Positions 53,966-63,755 of a stretch of DNA of 64,000 nt are shown here, in pieces (positions within the stretch are counted from its first letter, which is position 1; every line of letters starts with the position of its first letter). Where the stretch lies: contig NZ_DASTPW010000048.1 in the NCBI RefSeq assembly GCF_035762065.1, forward strand, positions 1 through 64,000, in the 5' to 3' direction. The notes beneath the pieces are model-generated. The model was given only the letters and a program-made list of their open reading frames with translations, was not told the origin of the DNA and did not search any database. Source of the DNA: Methylibium sp035762065. GTDB taxonomy: Bacteria; Pseudomonadota; Gammaproteobacteria; Burkholderiales; Burkholderiaceae_C. Both the position numbers and the translations under genes were made by a program.

Positions 53966-54709
53966 TCAGGCGGCGTCGCTGACCTCGACGAATTCGTCTT
54001 CGCTGCGCGCGCCGGCGACGACTTCATTGACCGCATTGGCCTTGCCTTCGAGCACCGCGTCCGCGACCGCGCGCGCATACAGCGCGACGGCCTTGGCCGA
54101 ATCGTCGTTGCCAGGGATCACATAGTCGATCCCGTCCGGCGAGTGGTTCGAATCGACGACGCCGATCACCGGGATGCCCAGCTTCTGCGCTTCAGCGATG
54201 GCGATCTTGTGGTAGCCGACGTCGATGACGAACATCGCGTCGGGCAGCGCGTTCAGGTCCTGGATGCCGCCGATGTCCTTCTCGAGCTTGGTCAGCTCGC
54301 GCTCGAACAGCAGCGCTTCCTTCTTGCTCATCGTCTCGAGACCGGCCTCCTTCTGCGCCTGCATCTCCTTGAGCTTCTTCAGCGACCCCTTGACCGTCTT
54401 GAAGTTGGTCATCATGCCGCCGAGCCAGCGCTGGTCGACGAACGGCATGCCCGCTCGCTTGGCTTCCTGAGCGACGACCTCGCGCGCCTGGCGCTTGGTG
54501 CCGACCATCAGGATCGTGCCGCGCTTCGCAGCGAGTTGGCGGGTGAACTTCATCGCCTCGGTGAAGAGCGGCAGCGTCTTCTCGAGATTGATGATGTGGA
54601 TCTTGTTGCGGTGCCCGAAGATGAACGGGGCCATCTTGGGATTCCAGAAGCGCGTCTGATGTCCGAAATGGACGCCGGCTTCCAGCATGTCACGCATGGT
54701 GAAGGACAT
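53966..54709 (-). CDS. rpsB: 30S ribosomal protein S2
   Basis: Small-subunit ribosomal protein of 247 residues, needed for S1 binding to the ribosome. It starts MSFTMRDMLEAGVHFGHQTR (Zn-independent form) and includes APFIFGHRNKIHIINLEKT, MVGTKRQAREVV, MPFVDQRWLGGMMTNFKT and IPVIGVVDSNHSPDGIDYVI. The frame is open 84 bases further upstream, but ATG 54709 with GGAG eight bases before it is the conserved start. It is the first gene of the superoperon; in other bacteria S2 represses its own leader. Confidence 0.98.
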   Translation of the reverse strand: MSFTMRDMLEAGVHFGHQTRFWNPKMAPFIFGHRNKIHIINLEKTLPLFTEAMKFTRQLAAKRGTILMVGTKRQAREVVAQEAKRAGMPFVDQRWLGGMMTNFKTVKGSLKKLKEMQAQKEAGLETMSKKEALLFERELTKLEKDIGGIQDLNALPDAMFVIDVGYHKIAIAEAQKLGIPVIGVVDSNHSPDGIDYVIPGNDDSAKAVALYARAVADAVLEGKANAVNEVVAGARSEDEFVEVSDAA

Positions 54710-54760
54710 GAGAGCTCCAAAGGTTGGGACTAAAATCCGGCCTTGATCGTGAGTGCGAAA

Positions 54761-54780
54761 TCGAACGTTCTCGCGTTCGA
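54761..54780. other. Inverted repeat in the rpsB upstream region
   Basis: TCGAACG-TTCTCG-CGTTCGA, a seven-base-pair perfect dyad 52-71 bases upstream of the rpsB ATG. It could be part of the S2 autoregulatory leader structure or an operator. The rest of the 271-base rpsB/dadA-like divergent gap (54710-54980) shows only a short GGCTCT-CGA-AGAGCC dyad near 54923 and no promoter I can defend. Confidence 0.35.
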
Positions 54781-54980
54781 AACGCAACCGCACGACACCT
54801 TTTGGCGGCCGGGTTTGCTGGGTGTGTTTTCCGGAGATCGGCGAATGAACAAGGCGGCATGAAGAACCGCGGCGATCGGATCGGAAAACGGGCGGAGTCT
54901 AACACGCAGCGTCGGCGCGCCAGGCTCTCGAAGAGCCACTCCGTCATGGCCCAGCCCGCCTTTTGCGCCGGTTTCGTCGC

Positions 54981-56375
54981 ATGAGGATCGCCGTCATCGG
55001 GGCGGGCATCGTCGGCGTCACCAGCGCCTACGAGCTGGCCGTCGACGGCCACGATGTCACCGTCTTTGAACGCCACAGCAGCCTCGCCGCTGAAGCCAGC
55101 TTCGCGACGCCGGGCATCGTCGCGCCGGCTTACGTGGCCCCATGGGCCGGGCCGGCGCCGAACGGCGGGTTGCTGCACGAGCTGTTCGGGCATGGCCGCG
55201 GCCTGCGCATGCCGGCTTGGCCCGACGCCGCCCGGTGGCGCTGGTTGTGGCGCTGGTCGCAGGCCGGCGATGCGGCTCGGGCGCAAAAGCTGCGCGCCGA
55301 GCTGCTCGAGCTGTCGAGCTACAGCCACCGCTGCCTGCTCGAGCGCGTCGAGCGCCTGGGCCTCGTTTTCGAGCGCGCGCACGGCGTGCTCGTGCTGCTG
55401 CACGACGCCGCCGGCCTCGAAGCAGCGCGCAGGCAGCTCGAGCTGCTGCGCGAGCTGGGCATCGGCTACAGCGAACTCGACGCGGCCGCCTGCCACGCGC
55501 TCGAGCCGGGTTTGAGCCGCACGATGCCGCTGGCCGGCGGCATCCGGCTGGCGCAGGGCGAGGCGGCGAACTGCCGGCAATTCGCACACGTGCTGCGCGA
55601 CGCAGCCGAGCAGCTGGGCGTCGAGTTCCGCTTCGCGACCGCGGTGCGCGCGCTCGGCACCGCCAACGCGAAGCAAGGCACGCCCTTGAAGCTCGAGCAA
55701 CTCGCGCTGACGACCGGCTTCGCCTCGAGCCACGCCCAGACGCCGGTCGGCCCGCAGGCCGTCGGCCAGTCCCCGACGATGACGCTGCGCCGCGGCCGCG
55801 CTGCAGCACGCTTCCTCGAGCCGATCTCGGAAGAGGCCTACGAAGCCATCGTGATCGCCGCCGGCGTCGACGCGGTGGAGCTGCTGCCGTCGCTGGGCAT
55901 GAAGCTGCCGTTGCAGCCGGTCCACGGCTATTCGATGACGGCGCCGTTGCGCGCGCCCGACCGTGGGCCGCGCGCGGCGGTGATCGACGCACAGCACGGC
56001 GTCGCGATCTCGCGACTGGGCCAGCGGGTGCGCATCGCCGGGGGCGCCGAGCTGGGCGGCTCGTCGCTGCGCCAGCGCCGCGCGCCGGTCGACCTGCTGT
56101 TCAAGCTGCTGCACGACCGCTTCCCCGGCGCCGCGCACACCGCCAAGCCGCAGATCTGGAAGGGCGCGCGTCCGATGTTGCCCGACGGCCCGCCGGTGAT
56201 CGGCCCGAGTCCGCGCCCAGGCGTCTGGCTCAACCTCGGCCACGGTGCCAGCGGCTGGTCGATGGCCTGCGGCAGCGCGCGCCTGCTGGCCGACCAGATC
56301 GCCGGCCGCGAGAGCGCGATCGGCGCCGCCCCGTACTCGGCCCGGCGCTACCTCGGCGGTGCGGCCTGCGGCTGA
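54981..56375 (+). CDS. FAD-dependent D-amino acid dehydrogenase-like protein
   Basis: Membrane-associated flavoprotein of the DadA/DAO family that oxidises D-amino acids to 2-oxo acids, passing electrons to the respiratory chain. The 464 residues begin MRIAVIGAGIVGVTSAYELA (GXGXXG) and end with the family's WKGARPMLPDGPPVIGPSP (split by Gly) and LNLGHGASGWSMACGSARLL motif. It is about 30 residues longer than DadA: an unusual stretch at about residues 228-275 (QGTPLKLEQLALTTGFASSH and following) interrupts the FAD/substrate region. ATG 54981 is used rather than 54963. Confidence 0.88.
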   Translation: MRIAVIGAGIVGVTSAYELAVDGHDVTVFERHSSLAAEASFATPGIVAPAYVAPWAGPAPNGGLLHELFGHGRGLRMPAWPDAARWRWLWRWSQAGDAARAQKLRAELLELSSYSHRCLLERVERLGLVFERAHGVLVLLHDAAGLEAARRQLELLRELGIGYSELDAAACHALEPGLSRTMPLAGGIRLAQGEAANCRQFAHVLRDAAEQLGVEFRFATAVRALGTANAKQGTPLKLEQLALTTGFASSHAQTPVGPQAVGQSPTMTLRRGRAAARFLEPISEEAYEAIVIAAGVDAVELLPSLGMKLPLQPVHGYSMTAPLRAPDRGPRAAVIDAQHGVAISRLGQRVRIAGGAELGGSSLRQRRAPVDLLFKLLHDRFPGAAHTAKPQIWKGARPMLPDGPPVIGPSPRPGVWLNLGHGASGWSMACGSARLLADQIAGRESAIGAAPYSARRYLGGAACG

Positions 56376-56381
56376 ACTGCG

Positions 56382-57923
56382 ATGCGGATGCCGGTGATCG
56401 TCGACGGGCCGTGCGCCACGCCGGGCGGCTCGGCATGGCCGCTGCACGACGCCGACGCAACCCGCCGCATCGAAGCCGCCGCCTCCGCCGCGCTGCCGCC
56501 TCATGCGCTGATGCAACGCGCCGGCTTGGCCGTGGCTCGGCTCGCGCTGGCGGTCGCACCGCATGCGGGGCGCATCCAGGTGCTCGCGGGCCCCGGCAAC
56601 AACGGCGGCGACGGGCTGCTCGCCGCACGGCACTTGAAGTGCGCCGGCCGCGACGTCGAGGTCTGGCTCGCGCCGACGCACCGCGCACGGCCAACCGATG
56701 CCGCGATGGCGTTGCAGCAGGCGCGCGACGCCGGCGTCGCGATCGGTGACGCGCTGCCCGGCGCGCCGGCCGAGCTGTGCATGGACGCCTGCCTCGGCGT
56801 GGGCTTGCACCACGCGCCGCAAGGTGCGCTCGCCGAGGCGATCCGGCACGCGAACCGACACGATGCGCCGGTGCTCGCCGTCGATCTGCCGTCGGGCCTT
56901 GACGGCGACACGGGCCAGCCGCTCGACGCCGACGGGACGATCCGCGCCCGTTGGACGCTGGCGCTGTTGAGCCTCAAGCCCGGCCTCTTCACCGGCGCCG
57001 GGCGCGCCTTCGCCGGGCAGGCGTGGTTCGACGACCTCGGCATCGACGCCTGCGCACTGGCGCCCGGCTGCGCCGGGCTCGTCACCGAGACGCGGTCGCT
57101 ATGGCCGCACCGCCTGGCGCACGATCACAAAGGCCGCTTCGGCGACGTTTGGATCGTCGGCGGCGCGCCGGGCATGCGCGGGGCGGCCTGGCTGGCCGCC
57201 CGGGCGGCGCTCGCCGCGGGCGCGGGTCGCGTGATGGTCGTGCCGCTCGGCGGCGCAGGCGACGACGGCTTCGACGTGCAGCACCCCGAGCTGATGCTGC
57301 GAACCGTCGAGACCCTGACAGCGACGCCTTCGCCGCTTGCATTGGCCACCGTGGTGTGCGGCTGCGGAGGCGGGACCGAGGTCCGCGCGGTGCTGCCTAG
57401 CCTGATCGCCCACGCCGGCCGCCTGGTGCTGGACGCGGATGCCTTGAACGCGATCGCCGCCGACCGCTCGATCGCCGACGGGCTGAGCCGTCGCGCGGCG
57501 CGCGGGCAAGCGACGGTGCTGACACCGCATCCCTTGGAGGCCGCGCGTCTGCTCGGCACCGATGCCGCAGCGGTGCAACGCGATCGCCTTGCGGCCGCGC
57601 GGCGCCTCGCCGATGGCGCGCCGGGCTGGGTCGTGCTCAAAGGCTCGGGCAGCGTGGTCGCGAGCCCGGCCGGTCAGGCGTGGATCAACGGCAGCGGCAA
57701 CCCCGCGCTCGCGACCGCAGGCAGTGGCGACGTGCTTGCCGGCTGGCTCGGCGGGCTGTGGTCGCAGGGCCTCGACGCAGGCGACGCGGCGCGGCTCGCG
57801 ACCCACACGCACGGCACGGCCGCGGACGGCTGGGCGGCCTCTCAGGCGATTGCCGGGCCGCTCGAAGCGAGCCGCCTGATCGAGCGGCTGCGCGCGCTGC
57901 GCGTGCGCGCGGTCAGCGCCTGA
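56382..57923 (+). CDS. nnrDE: Bifunctional NAD(P)H-hydrate epimerase / ADP-dependent dehydratase
   Basis: Repair enzyme for damaged (hydrated) NADH and NADPH. The 513 residues fuse an N-terminal YjeF epimerase domain to a C-terminal ribokinase-like dehydratase. The epimerase part has LPPHALMQRAGLAVARLAL and the motif VLAGPGNNGGDGLLAARHL (about 60-78). The dehydratase part has VWIVGGAPGMRGAAWLAARA, VLTPHPLEAARLL and NPALATAGSGDVLAGWLGG near residue 440. It lies six bases after the flavoprotein gene and ends ten bases from the convergent rnr. Confidence 0.93.
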   Translation: MRMPVIVDGPCATPGGSAWPLHDADATRRIEAAASAALPPHALMQRAGLAVARLALAVAPHAGRIQVLAGPGNNGGDGLLAARHLKCAGRDVEVWLAPTHRARPTDAAMALQQARDAGVAIGDALPGAPAELCMDACLGVGLHHAPQGALAEAIRHANRHDAPVLAVDLPSGLDGDTGQPLDADGTIRARWTLALLSLKPGLFTGAGRAFAGQAWFDDLGIDACALAPGCAGLVTETRSLWPHRLAHDHKGRFGDVWIVGGAPGMRGAAWLAARAALAAGAGRVMVVPLGGAGDDGFDVQHPELMLRTVETLTATPSPLALATVVCGCGGGTEVRAVLPSLIAHAGRLVLDADALNAIAADRSIADGLSRRAARGQATVLTPHPLEAARLLGTDAAAVQRDRLAAARRLADGAPGWVVLKGSGSVVASPAGQAWINGSGNPALATAGSGDVLAGWLGGLWSQGLDAGDAARLATHTHGTAADGWAASQAIAGPLEASRLIERLRALRVRAVSA

Positions 57924-57932
57924 GCGCCCGCC

Positions 57933-60185
57933 TCAACGACGCGCCTTGCGCGGCGCGCGCGTCGAAGCGTCGCCCGGCTTCTTGCGCGCTGCGCGCGCCT
58001 CGCCTGACTTTGCCGCCTTGCCCGCAACACCGCCGGCCTTCTTGGTCGCCTGGCGCTCGTCGCGGTCCTCGGCCTTGACCGCAGCGAGCTCATCGAGCGC
58101 CGTGCGGGCCTTGTCCGCTGCACGCGCGCTGCGCGGTGCGCTGCCGGGCGCGTCATGCACGAGGCGAAAGTCGATCTTGCGGCCGTCGAGATCGACGCGG
58201 CTCACCTGCACCCGCAGCCGGCTGCCGGCTGCGTAGCGCAAGCCGGTTCGCTCGCCGCGCAGCTCCTGTCGCACCTCGTCGAAGCGGTAGTACTCGCCGC
58301 CGAGTTCCGAGATGTGCACGAGGCCTTCAACGTAGAGCTCGTCGAGCGTGACGAAGAGCCCAAAGCTCGTTGCGGCACTCACCGTGCCGCTGTAGATCTC
58401 GCCCAGGTGCTCGCGCATGAACTTGCACTTGAGCCAGGCTTCGACGTCGCGCGAGGCCTCGTCGGCGCGCCGTTCGTTCGCGCTGCAATGCGCGCCGGCA
58501 GCCTCCCAGGCCTGCATCGTGGCGCTGGCCTTCGCGACCTGCGCCGCCTTGGCCTGCGCCTTGGCGGCCTGCGTCGGCTTCAGCTTGCGCGTGTGCACCG
58601 CCGAGCTCGCGAGCGCGGCGACCTGCAACGCGTACTTGCGTTGCTCGAGCAGCGCCTTGATCACGCGATGCACCAGCAGATCCGGATAGCGCCGGATCGG
58701 GCTGGTGAAATGGGTGTACGCGGGATACGCAAGGCCGAAGTGGCCGCTGTTGATGGGCGTGTAGATCGCCTGCTGCATCGAGCGCAGCAGCATCGTGTGG
58801 ATCTGCTGCGCGTCGGGGCGATCGACGGTCGCCCGCGCGATCGCCTGGAACTCGCCGGGCTTCGGGTCGTCGCCGATCGAAAGCCCCAGGCCGAGCGCCT
58901 TCAGGTAGGCCTGCAGGGTCGCGAGCTTCTCCGGCGTCGGCCCCTCGTGCACGCGGTACAGACTCGGATGCTTGTGGGCTTCGATGAAGTCGGCCGAGCA
59001 GACGTTCGCCGCGAGCATCGCCTCTTCGATCAGCTTGTGTGCGTCGTTGCGCGTGCGCGGCACGATCTTCTCGATGCGGCCGTTGTCGTCGCAGACGATC
59101 TGCGTCTCGGTCGTCTCGAAGTCGATCGCGCCGCGGCGTTGGCGCGCCTTCAGCAGCGCGCGATAGGCCTCGTGCAGATGCACCAGCTGCGGCACCAACT
59201 GCTTGCGGGCGCGGGCTTCGGCGCCCTTGGTGTTCGCCAGGATCGCGGCGACCTCGGTGTACGTGAAGCGCGCCTGCGAATGCATCACGGCCGGGTAGAA
59301 CTGGTAGGCCTGGACCTCGCCTTCGGCATCGATCACCATGTCGCAGACCATGCAGAGCCGGTCCTCGTTCGGGTTCAGCGAGCACAGGCCGTTGGAAAGC
59401 TTCTCCGGCAGCATCGGCAGCACGCGGCGCGGGAAGTAGACGCTGGTCGCGCGTTCGTAGGCGTCGTCGTCGAGCGGCTCGCCCGGCTTCACGTAGTGGC
59501 TCACGTCGGCGATCGCGACGAGCAGCCGCCAGCCGTCCGCGCCCTTTCTGCCGCGGCCGATCGCGATCGGCTCGCAGTACACCGCATCGTCGAAGTCGCG
59601 CGCGTCCTCGCCGTCGATGGTGACGAGCGCGACGTCGGTCAGATCGACGCGGTGCTTCTTGTCGACCGGGCGGACCTTGTCGGGCAGCTTCGCGGTCTGC
59701 GCCAGCGTCTCGGCCGAGAAGCGGTGCGGCACCTCGTACTTGCGCACCGCGATCTCGATCTCCATGCCGGGATCGTCGATCTCGCCGAGCACCTCGGTCA
59801 CGCGGCCGAGCGGCTGGCTGTGCATCGACGGCGGCTCGATCAATTCGACGGCGACCACCTGCCCCGCTGCCGCGTTCGCGATGCCGTTCTTCGGCACCAT
59901 GATGTCCTGGCCGTAGCGCTTGTCCTCGGGCGCGACGAGCCAGATGCCGCTCTCGTGAAGGAGCCGGCCGATGATCGGCGCCTTCGCGCGGCCGAGGATC
60001 TCGAGCACGCGGCCTTCGGGCCGGCCCTTGCGGTCGTAGCGCACGACTCGCACGCGCACCCGGTCGCGATGCAGCACCGCATGCATCTCCTGGGGGCTGA
60101 GGTAGATGTCGCCTTCGCCGTCGTCGCGCTGCACGAAACCGTGGCCGTCGCGATGGCCTTGGACACTGCCTTCAACCTCGCTCAT
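57933..60185 (-). CDS. rnr: Ribonuclease R (RNB-family 3'-5' exoribonuclease)
   Basis: Processive hydrolytic exoribonuclease that degrades structured RNA. The 750 residues start MSEVEGSVQGHRDGHGFVQR with a cold-shock OB domain. The catalytic RNB domain (TIDGEDARDFDDAVYCEP, HYVKPGEPLDDDAYERATSV, YTHFTSPIRRYPDLLVHR) precedes an S1 domain (GEIYSGTVSAATSFGLFVTL) and a Lys/Arg/Ala-rich tail. Unlike E. coli RNase R it lacks the N-terminal helix-turn-helix. An Ala/Lys-rich insert lies at about 530-560. ATG 60185 is chosen because the longer frame would run into tRNA-Leu. Confidence 0.94.
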   Translation of the reverse strand: MSEVEGSVQGHRDGHGFVQRDDGEGDIYLSPQEMHAVLHRDRVRVRVVRYDRKGRPEGRVLEILGRAKAPIIGRLLHESGIWLVAPEDKRYGQDIMVPKNGIANAAAGQVVAVELIEPPSMHSQPLGRVTEVLGEIDDPGMEIEIAVRKYEVPHRFSAETLAQTAKLPDKVRPVDKKHRVDLTDVALVTIDGEDARDFDDAVYCEPIAIGRGRKGADGWRLLVAIADVSHYVKPGEPLDDDAYERATSVYFPRRVLPMLPEKLSNGLCSLNPNEDRLCMVCDMVIDAEGEVQAYQFYPAVMHSQARFTYTEVAAILANTKGAEARARKQLVPQLVHLHEAYRALLKARQRRGAIDFETTETQIVCDDNGRIEKIVPRTRNDAHKLIEEAMLAANVCSADFIEAHKHPSLYRVHEGPTPEKLATLQAYLKALGLGLSIGDDPKPGEFQAIARATVDRPDAQQIHTMLLRSMQQAIYTPINSGHFGLAYPAYTHFTSPIRRYPDLLVHRVIKALLEQRKYALQVAALASSAVHTRKLKPTQAAKAQAKAAQVAKASATMQAWEAAGAHCSANERRADEASRDVEAWLKCKFMREHLGEIYSGTVSAATSFGLFVTLDELYVEGLVHISELGGEYYRFDEVRQELRGERTGLRYAAGSRLRVQVSRVDLDGRKIDFRLVHDAPGSAPRSARAADKARTALDELAAVKAEDRDERQATKKAGGVAGKAAKSGEARAARKKPGDASTRAPRKARR

Positions 60186-60230
60186 CAGTGCCGCGGCGAG
60201 CGGCGCGCGAGGGGAACGTTCGTTGTTCTT

Positions 60231-60241
60231 GATGCTAGACT
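60231..60241 (+). promoter_or_regulatory. Candidate extended -10 promoter for tRNA-Leu
   Basis: GATGCTAGACT contains TGN-TAGACT, an extended -10 element, 15 bases before the tRNA 5' end; no good -35 box at 16-18 bases. Transcription would begin near 60249. The divergent rnr start is only about 50 bases away. Confidence 0.35.
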
Positions 60242-60256
60242 CCTGCGCTCCTGAAG

Positions 60257-60341
<85 letters not shown>

Positions 60342-60355
60342 GTCGATGAATGAAG

Positions 60356-60383
60356 AAGCCAGCGCGATCCGCTGGCTTTTTTC
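60356..60383 (+). terminator. Rho-independent terminator after tRNA-Leu
   Basis: Nine-base-pair stem AAGCCAGCG/CGCTGGCTT with a CGATC loop and a run of six T on the plus strand. It ends the tRNA-Leu transcript and may also stop minus-strand transcripts poorly. Confidence 0.88.
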
Positions 60384-60410
60384 TTGCGCTCTTCGCTGCG
60401 AAGCGGCGCT

Positions 60411-60938
60411 TCAAGCGCCCCCCGAGAGCTTGCGCGCCAAGCCGTCGGGCCGCAACGCGTCGTACTCCTCGAAGGGCTGATGGATCCACGGGCTGGTCGG
60501 CAGATGTTCGACGGCGTAGTCGGGCTGGTAGCTCGACACGCCCTTGACCCAGATCACCGCGGAGCGCAGCTCGCCGATCGCCGGCATGCCGCGCAACCGA
60601 TCGACCACCGCCTTCAGCGTGACGCCGGTATCCGCAAGGTCGTCGACCAGCAACACGCGACCCGCGAGCTCGCCTTTCGGCAAGGTGATGTACTGCGCCA
60701 TGTCGAGCCGGCCCTGGATCGTGCCCTCGCCCGCGCGGTAGGAGCTGGTCGCAAGGATGCCGAGCGGCTTGTCGAAGATGCGCGAGAGCACATCGCCGGG
60801 CCGCATGCCGCCGCGCGCGAGGCAAAGGATCAGATCGAACTCCCAGCCCGAACGATGCACCTCCATCGCGAGCCGCTCGATCAGCAGGTGGTACTCGTCC
60901 CAGGCGACGTAGAGATGCTTGCCGTCGTCGGTCAACAT
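60411..60938 (-). CDS. Phosphoribosyltransferase (purine-type, XPRT/HPRT-like)
   Basis: Type I phosphoribosyltransferase of 175 residues with the PRPP-binding motif RVLLVDDLADTGVTLKAV (about 93-110), DLILCLARGGMRPGDVLSR as the hood/N-terminal region, and the late VKGVSSYQPDYAVEHLP segment. The family includes xanthine/hypoxanthine salvage enzymes. Position nine bases after purA suggests a role in balancing adenylate synthesis with base salvage. The true base is unknown. Confidence 0.88.
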   Translation of the reverse strand: MLTDDGKHLYVAWDEYHLLIERLAMEVHRSGWEFDLILCLARGGMRPGDVLSRIFDKPLGILATSSYRAGEGTIQGRLDMAQYITLPKGELAGRVLLVDDLADTGVTLKAVVDRLRGMPAIGELRSAVIWVKGVSSYQPDYAVEHLPTSPWIHQPFEEYDALRPDGLARKLSGGA

Positions 60939-60947
60939 GGCTTGGCT

Positions 60948-62297
<1,350 letters not shown>

Positions 62298-62307
62298 CTC
62301 GTTCCGA

Positions 62308-63489
62308 TCATGGTGCGGCTCGGGCCGTCACCTCGCGCAACTGCCAGCGCCCGCCAAGCCATTCGATGCGGCGGTCGCAATCCACTTCGTCGCCCTCGTG
62401 CTCGTGGCCGGGCAGCAGGCACACGACCGTGTGGCCCGCGCCGCGCAACTCGCGCACCACCTCGCGCAACGCCGCGTCCTCGCTCCACGGCGCCTGCACC
62501 GCCTTGCGAGGCATGACGCCGGCGCCCATCGACGCGAGCGCCTTGAGGTCGCCGCTGAAGCCGGCCGCCGGCCGGGTGCGGCCGAAGACGGCGCCGATCT
62601 CGTCGTAACGCCCGCCGCGCAGCAACGCCTGCTCGCAGCCTTCGGCGTAGACGGCGAAACGCGCGCCGCTGTAGTACGTCTGGCCGCTGAAGTCCGAAAG
62701 ATCGAAGCCGACGGTGACCTGCGGATGGGCGACGGTGGCGTGCGCGGCGAGGCGCTTCAAATCGTCGAGCGCCGCGCTCACCTGCGGCCGCGCGGGGAGC
62801 GCCGCTGCCGCGGCTTCGAGCACCTCGGCATCACCGTACAGCGCAAGCAGCGAGTGCAAGCCGCGCCGCACCTCGTCGGGGTAGCCGTGCGTCACGTCGG
62901 CGAGCGCCAGCGCATCCTTGGCCGACAAGGCGCGGTAGAGCTCGTCGAGCCTTCCGGCGTCGATTGACAGGCCGTGCAGCAGGCCACGGACGATGCGCGC
63001 ATCGGCCATGTCCAGCACCAGGCCGCTCAGGCCGACGGCGCGCAGGCTGTCGAGTGCCAGATCCTGCACTTCAAGATCGGCCTCGAGGCCTGCATGGCCG
63101 TAGAGCTCGGCGCCGAACTGCAATGGCTCGCGGCTCGATTGCAGGCCCGATGGCCGGGCGTGCGCGACCGGGCCGCAGTAGCAAAGGCGGGTGACGCCGT
63201 CGCGGTTGAGCAGATGAGCGTCGATGCGCGCAACCTGCGGCGTGGTGTCGGCGCGCAACCCGAGCGAGCGACCGCTCAACTGGTCGACCAGCTTGAAGGT
63301 GCGCAGGTTGAGCTCGCGGCCGGTGCCCGAGAGCAGCGAATCGAGGTATTCCAGCAGCGGCGGCATCACCAGCTCATAGCCGTAACGTGCGGCTGTGTCC
63401 AGCACGCCTCGGCGCAGCTCCTCGATGCGCCTCGCCTGCGACGGCAGCACATCGGCCATGTGCTCGGGCAGCAGCCACGCTGAGGTCAT
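62308..63489 (-). CDS. hisZ: ATP phosphoribosyltransferase regulatory subunit
   Basis: Catalytically inactive class II aminoacyl-tRNA-synthetase paralogue (HisRS-like) that forms an octamer with short-form HisG and gives histidine feedback control. The 393 residues begin MTSAWLLPEHMADVLPSQAR and contain the HisRS-like LRADTTPQVARIDAHLLN and YCGPVAHARPSGLQSSREPL motifs. No C-terminal anticodon-binding domain is seen. hisG is not in the window; hisZ separated from hisG and next to purA is usual in this group. ATG 63489 is chosen over the upstream open frame. Confidence 0.95.
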   Translation of the reverse strand: MTSAWLLPEHMADVLPSQARRIEELRRGVLDTAARYGYELVMPPLLEYLDSLLSGTGRELNLRTFKLVDQLSGRSLGLRADTTPQVARIDAHLLNRDGVTRLCYCGPVAHARPSGLQSSREPLQFGAELYGHAGLEADLEVQDLALDSLRAVGLSGLVLDMADARIVRGLLHGLSIDAGRLDELYRALSAKDALALADVTHGYPDEVRRGLHSLLALYGDAEVLEAAAAALPARPQVSAALDDLKRLAAHATVAHPQVTVGFDLSDFSGQTYYSGARFAVYAEGCEQALLRGGRYDEIGAVFGRTRPAAGFSGDLKALASMGAGVMPRKAVQAPWSEDAALREVVRELRGAGHTVVCLLPGHEHEGDEVDCDRRIEWLGGRWQLREVTARAAP

Positions 63490-63550
63490 GCGAAAAACCG
63501 GAAGAACGAAGCCGCGTAGTGTACGGGCCGGTCCCCGCCGGCCCGGGTCT

Positions 63551-63739
63551 TCATGCACCGAAGACGAGCAGCAGCAACAGGCCCAGCACCATGCTCGTGA
63601 GGCCGAGAAAGCGGAGCTGGCCGTCGCTTAGCCGGGTCGCCTGCTCGAACACCTTGCGCCAGCGCGTCGGGCTGAGGAAAGGCAGCAGCCCCTCGAAGAC
63701 AAGCATCAGCGCGACCGCGCCCAGCAGCATGTCGCCCAT
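63551..63739 (-). CDS. yjeT: DUF2065 family small membrane protein (YjeT-like)
   Basis: A 62-residue inner-membrane protein with two hydrophobic segments (MLLGAVALMLVFEGLLPFL and LGLTSMVLGLLLLLVFGA). They flank a positively charged turn (SPTRWRKVFEQATRLSDGQL). This matches the DUF2065/YjeT family, which lies next to hflC in many proteobacteria. Its function is unknown. The gene starts 16 bases after the hflC stop. Confidence 0.9.
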   Translation of the reverse strand: MGDMLLGAVALMLVFEGLLPFLSPTRWRKVFEQATRLSDGQLRFLGLTSMVLGLLLLLVFGA

Positions 63740-63755
63740 CGCGCAGCCTTGGCGC

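Noticed and set aside
58155..60254. 699-codon plus-strand open frame opposite RNase R
   Set aside because: Antisense shadow of a certain gene; composition is the mirror of high-GC codon bias and no motif is recognisable.
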